The position numbers were made by a program, and so were the translations under genes. A model generated the notes under the pieces. That model was not told the DNA's origin and searched no databases. It saw only the letters and a list, made by a program, of their open reading frames with translations. Shown here piece after piece: positions 59,680 through 64,000 of a DNA stretch of 64,000 nt. The first letter of the stretch is position 1. Each line of letters starts with the position of its first letter. The stretch comes from Serinus canaria (taxonomy: Eukaryota > Chordata > Aves > Passeriformes > Fringillidae): contig NC_066321.1 in the NCBI RefSeq assembly GCF_022539315.1, positions 4,465,324 to 4,529,323 of the forward strand, given 5' to 3'.

Positions 59680-62600
59680 CAAATGAGCCTTTTTTTAGTA
59701 AGAAAATCTGCCTTTGAAGCATCTCAGCGAATTCAGACCAGTACACACTTTGTTTGCTCCTGGTGCAAATGTCCAAGGGCAAAAGAGGACAGGAGTTGGG
59801 AGTGGTGGTATAGCAGAAAAAAGAAACTGCAGGTAGATTTTTAAAAATAATTTTAAAAAAGTAACAATGTTGGCATGAGTTGCATCTAGGATCAGGATAT
59901 TTAAAGGGAAAAATGTAACGTTCTGCCTTAAAGAGAACTTGAGGAAATCTTTCCAAAACAACATTGTACCATTACCTGTGGCAGTGACAGGCAATTTAAA
60001 GCTAAGCCCACATATTGATGGCCTTGGCAGGAGAGTTCCCTGCCCTGGGTACCTTGGGGAGTGATGAGGATGTGAGAAACATCCCAGCCTCTTCCCAAAG
60101 GGCTCTCCCTCCTAGGAGTAATTAGGCACAGGGAGGTGTAGGGAGGTGTAATAACCTTTTTATTCCCATGCCCACAGTGCAGCAGTGATTCTGCCCTAAG
60201 CCAAACATGATCCCTCAGGAAGCCTTTTGCAGGTGGGTTTCTAGCAGTGGAGTTGGCTCCCAGCCTTGCAGGAAGCCTTGGCCACAGCAGGTATTTCCCT
60301 ACTGTTTGCCAACTGCCTCATTTTCAAAGCTACGGCAGAACTGGAGACACGGTTTGAGGAAAATCAGTTTAGACCCAAGACAATTTGAAATAGTTTTAAG
60401 AGTAAAAAGCAGTGAAGAGCCTGTGTTGATCCTGTCTGTCATACCTGCCACGAGCTCAACTAAGTTTTCATTTCTCTGAAGTTCTGGCAGTATTTTTTTT
60501 TTTTACAGAAAAAGCAGAAAAAATCCCCTCCAGCACTATATAGATATTTTTATCCCTGCAAATGCCTAATGGTATGAGGATTTCTTTGATGACATGAAAG
60601 ATTTTTTTAATACTGCTTTATGCTTTGGTAACCCATCCAAGGAAAACAACACTGGTATTTGTGAATTACATTTGAAGTTGGGTGGTTTTGCCTCCTGGAG
60701 TGCCACTGCAGAGTGTGTGAGTGAAACCAACAACATTTTTACACCTTCCTAAAGTTATACAGAAAACAGAGCAATATTATTTAAGAGTTACAGCACATGG
60801 AAAACCTGCAAGAGTGAGCAGGCTGGGGTCTCCTTGGAGCATGATTGCCTTTACCCCTCTCTGTACAACATTGTGGAAAACAGGAATTCTGCATGGGCTT
60901 TGCTTCTGTCCAGAATCTCCTGTCCTGCTCTGGGCTCTCTCTGCCAGCGAGCTGTGACTCTCCCAACTGTTAGAGAAACAAAAGCTCTTTCCAGTTCACA
61001 TCACCCAGAAATAGCCTGCTGTCTGCAGTCCTTCCTAGCCCAGCTCTCCACTCTCTATTTTAACATCCCACCCCAGTTCTGTGGGGGAGATCCTAAATCT
61101 GCCAGGTGTTTTATTTTCCTGCAGGCCTGGCCTGGAGCACCCTGCAGGCTGGGCTGCAGGATGCTGTGCCACGGCCTCCTTTCAAGGCACAGGGCACAGA
61201 GGCTGCTGCAGAGACAGGTCAGAGCCCTTTGTGGCCAGAGATCCAAGGGAAATGCAGCTTCACACGCTCTCAAAGACAAAATCTCGCAAAGGCTTTCAGG
61301 GCAACAGATATGTAATATCTCAATTCTATTCTGAAGCTGTCAGACAATAAAATAACAATGAATCCCTGGCCTGATAATCACATTTCAAGCAGAAGGTAGC
61401 AGAGAACAAAATACTTTTATTTCTCAAGAAAAAAAGTCTGATTATGCTGGTTATATGCTGCCATCCAGAAATCCTCAAGGAACAGCCAGTAGACACTAGA
61501 GGGTGAAATGTGGGATTGCCCATTTAGTTTACAGATAGCTGGATTTAAAACAAATAGTGGTATGAAATTATATGCACAGTGCACTGTACTGACAGGCCTC
61601 CCAAGGTGTATTCTGCAGAAAATACTTTGTGTGTATTATCTCTGTGTCATAGACAGAACAGGTTGAGGGATCATGGATGCAGATCCACTCCTAGACCTGG
61701 CAAAGAAAAATAGGTGCAAGAATTCTGTTTGATCGGACCCATCCAAATTACTGGTGTAACCATAGTTCTCTGCTTAAATGAGAGTTTCCATAGCAGCAAA
61801 CATAATATTATTAATTGGTAGGAGAAGTAGGTGAAACATGAAAAAGTACTTGAAAAATTTTAATATTATTTTATTTCAACTTCATCTGATCATAAACGTC
61901 TTCTAAGGGATTCGTTAATGCATTTTCAAATACACCTTTAAAACTTTCCTATTTAGTTTTAGCAACTAAATGCATTAGTTCCACCAGAACAGAGTAAATC
62001 TAGCAGGCACTCTGAACCCTGGAGCTCCCCTCCCTCATTCATTGCTGGGAAACTTTGTGTTGGGAACTTGGAGATCACGGATGACACCATTCCATCTACC
62101 TACATCAAAATTTCCTGATTGCTTTACAGACTTGGCTTACTTTGCAAATCCTGCAAGTACATTTCAATCAAGCTTGAATTTGACTTAAAAATAAAAATAT
62201 TTCATCCAAGAAATTGGATTTTTCAATTTATTATGACTTTTAAAAAGATTCAAGCTAGTGTGGATGACCCAATATAGTATGACTATGATGTTTTAAAAAT
62301 CATCAAAGCAATTCTTTCTTATCTGTGAATTTGCTTGCAAGTTTGACCTTACTTGCTACATTTTCTACATGTACTGCAGTGCTTTAACCACATCATTTCC
62401 AGTAATCTTTCATGACTGCAGCTCTACTTAGAAAGTCAGATAGATAATAGCATTTCATTGATGTCCCTTTCTTTATATCAAACTAATTTGAAAATTGAAT
62501 GCATTGAAGTTACAGGAAGATTGAGGGTGAAGCAATGGCTCTTTTTTTCCTATGGAAATTATTTATGATTTTTCTATACAGCTCATGAGTTAAAAGGTGC

Positions 62601-63025
62601 AGTAGACAGAATGATGTTCCTCTCCTCATCTGTGAAATTCAGGAAATGATAGCTCTTATTTGTGTAATCTTAGCACTGTTGTAGGGAATCAATTGCTGTA
62701 TGTACTGTACAAGTTACACTCTGGCATTTCCTACAGATAAATTAAAATAAGGCTCTTCTGCACACTGGAGTGAGACTCAGAAGAACAGATGACAGAACCT
62801 ATTAAGGATGTGAATTGAGTTAGAAGGGGCTGTGATTTCACCAACATACAGAAAAGTGGTTTCTGAGGCTTCTAGATAAGATTGTTTCTTGTTGATCAAA
62901 GTTCAAAAAAGCAAATATAAACAACAATCCCTTTTTTATGCAATAGTTGAGACTCTTTATTCTAAAATTTTTCTTCCTGTATCACTCCAACACTGGTGGT
63001 TAAAGTCCTTCACTTACCAGTGACC
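59680..63025. other. Non-coding stretch, no gene seen
   Basis: GC-richer around 60020-60300 and 60900-61230, where overlapping frames on three registers reach 166 codons but carry no known motif. It is AT-rich with many homeodomain-type cores at 61790-62720. A T-run lies near 60494. Confidence 0.5.
60131..60150. repeat. 10-bp tandem duplication
   Basis: GGGAGGTGTA occurs twice head to tail without mismatch. Confidence 0.85.
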
Positions 63026-63030
63026 CCAGA

Positions 63031-63390
63031 GCCATGGGATACTTTGTGTTGGAAGGGACTTTGAAGCTCATCTCATTCCATCCTTGCCATGGCAGGGACA
63101 CCTTTCACTATCCCAGGTTGTTCCAAGCTCCATCCAGCCTGGCCTGGCCTTGGACACTTCCAGGGATCCAGGGACAGCCTCAGCTTCTCTGGGTACCCTG
63201 TGCCAGGGCCTCCCCACCCTCACATGGAAGAATTTTTTATAATACCTAATCCCCTGCTCTCTGTCACTTTGAAGCCATTCCCTCTTGTCCTGTCCCTCCA
63301 GGCCCTTGTCCAAAGCCCCTCTCCAGCTCTCTTGGAGCCCCTGTAGATCCTGGAAGGGTCTCTTCAGTCTCCTCAGAGCTTTCACTTCTC
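63031..63390 (-). mobile_element. CR1 LINE 3' end, antisense, about 360 bp
   Basis: Antisense consensus blocks in order: 'TTGTGTTGGAAGGGACTTTGAAGCTCATCTCATTCC', 'CCATGGCAGGGACACCTTTCACTATCCCAGG', 'TGGACACTTCCAGGGAT', 'TCTCTGGGTACCCTGTGCCAGGGCCTC', 'ATTCCCTCTTGTCCTGTCCCTCCAGGCC'. The terminal octamers at its left end have decayed to CCATGGGATACT. Antisense frames here are shadows. Confidence 0.94.
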
Positions 63391-63394
63391 AAAG

Positions 63395-64000
63395 CCAAAT
63401 TAAAGAATAGTAAGGAATGTTTTATGACAAATGTGGATTAACACAGCCTTGATCGTCTCCTCAGACACTCTTCTCTTTTTTCCTGTGTGTTACTGGCCCC
63501 AAGATACAAACACAGCTTTTTAATAAAAAACTCAGAAGCAAAGTGATAAAAGCTGAAGGTTTTGAATTGGGAAGCTTAAAGCCATGAGCTTGTGCAAACA
63601 ATACTCTCCATATAGTGTTTTATACTGACGGGTTTTACTTAATGTGTGGGTTCAGTCTTTGGAATAGCTTTAAGTGTTATAATTACAACTCTGCTGAGTG
63701 CATTGGGCTTGAGGCCACAGCTCTTGAGCCTTGATACCTGTGAACCTGGTGTCTGCACAGGCTGTGACCCCATTAGCTGGGCAGAGCTCAGTGCATTTGA
63801 GTCACAACTGCGCTTTGGGGAAATCTTCATCTTATTCCAATATAATTAAGGAAATCCAGGCCACAGTGGTTCAACACAGAGTGTTTTATGCTCACTCAAG
63901 TAGCATTACAGGGAATTGCTGAAGAGATGTAATAAATTCTCAAGGATTTTATCTGGGACTTTGATTGCCAAGCAAAACATCGAGACGGATATTTGATGTC
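63395..64000. other. Non-coding stretch, no gene seen
   Basis: No repeat or exon is recognisable. Small frames at 63639-63922 lie on both strands. Confidence 0.5.

Overview
The window reads as bird nuclear DNA, most likely a passerine. Truncated CR1 LINE copies, several ending in the avian-type ATTCTATGATTCT tail, are the only interspersed repeat family I can recognise. There are no Alu-, B1- or tRNA-derived SINEs. The background is AT-rich and CpG-poor, broken by microsatellites and A- or T-runs. Nothing prokaryotic, viral or CRISPR-like was found, and no complete protein-coding gene can be read. It looks like an intergenic or long intronic stretch.

Layout. 0-5.1 kb: AT-rich DNA with an (AAT)n microsatellite, a 19-codon exon-like segment at 2.1 kb and a half-kilobase CR1 at 3.6-4.15 kb. 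5.1-5.8 kb: the most gene-like stretch, two minus-strand exon-like segments. The upstream one (5547-5751) has good splice sites and a convincing 42-codon reading frame, but an in-frame TAA in its 5' part. 6.7-7.1 kb: an old minus-strand CR1. 8.5-11.1 kb: two copies of a ~209-bp unit, CR1 tail plus ~117 bp of non-CR1 flank, about 2.36 kb apart and roughly 93-94% identical. 11-31 kb: unannotated DNA with simple repeats. 31.47-31.56 kb: a CpG-rich patch with two perfect hairpins. 42.7-43.3 kb: the longest CR1. 43.4-44.7 kb: a CpG-enriched zone leading into a good plus-strand exon candidate, which is phase-compatible with a terminal-exon candidate at 51.25 kb. 54-56 and 57.9-62.7 kb: AT-rich DNA of the kind seen around developmental enhancers. 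57.56-57.63 kb: a candidate minus-strand terminal exon. 63.0-63.4 kb: another minus-strand CR1.

No pathway or operon-like organisation can be inferred. The exon candidates rest on splice-site context and reading frame only. In 64 kb read on both strands several such segments are expected by chance, so their confidences are low. I recognised none of the encoded peptides and give no gene symbols. Calls about CR1 come from recognising the family consensus; percent identities were counted by eye.
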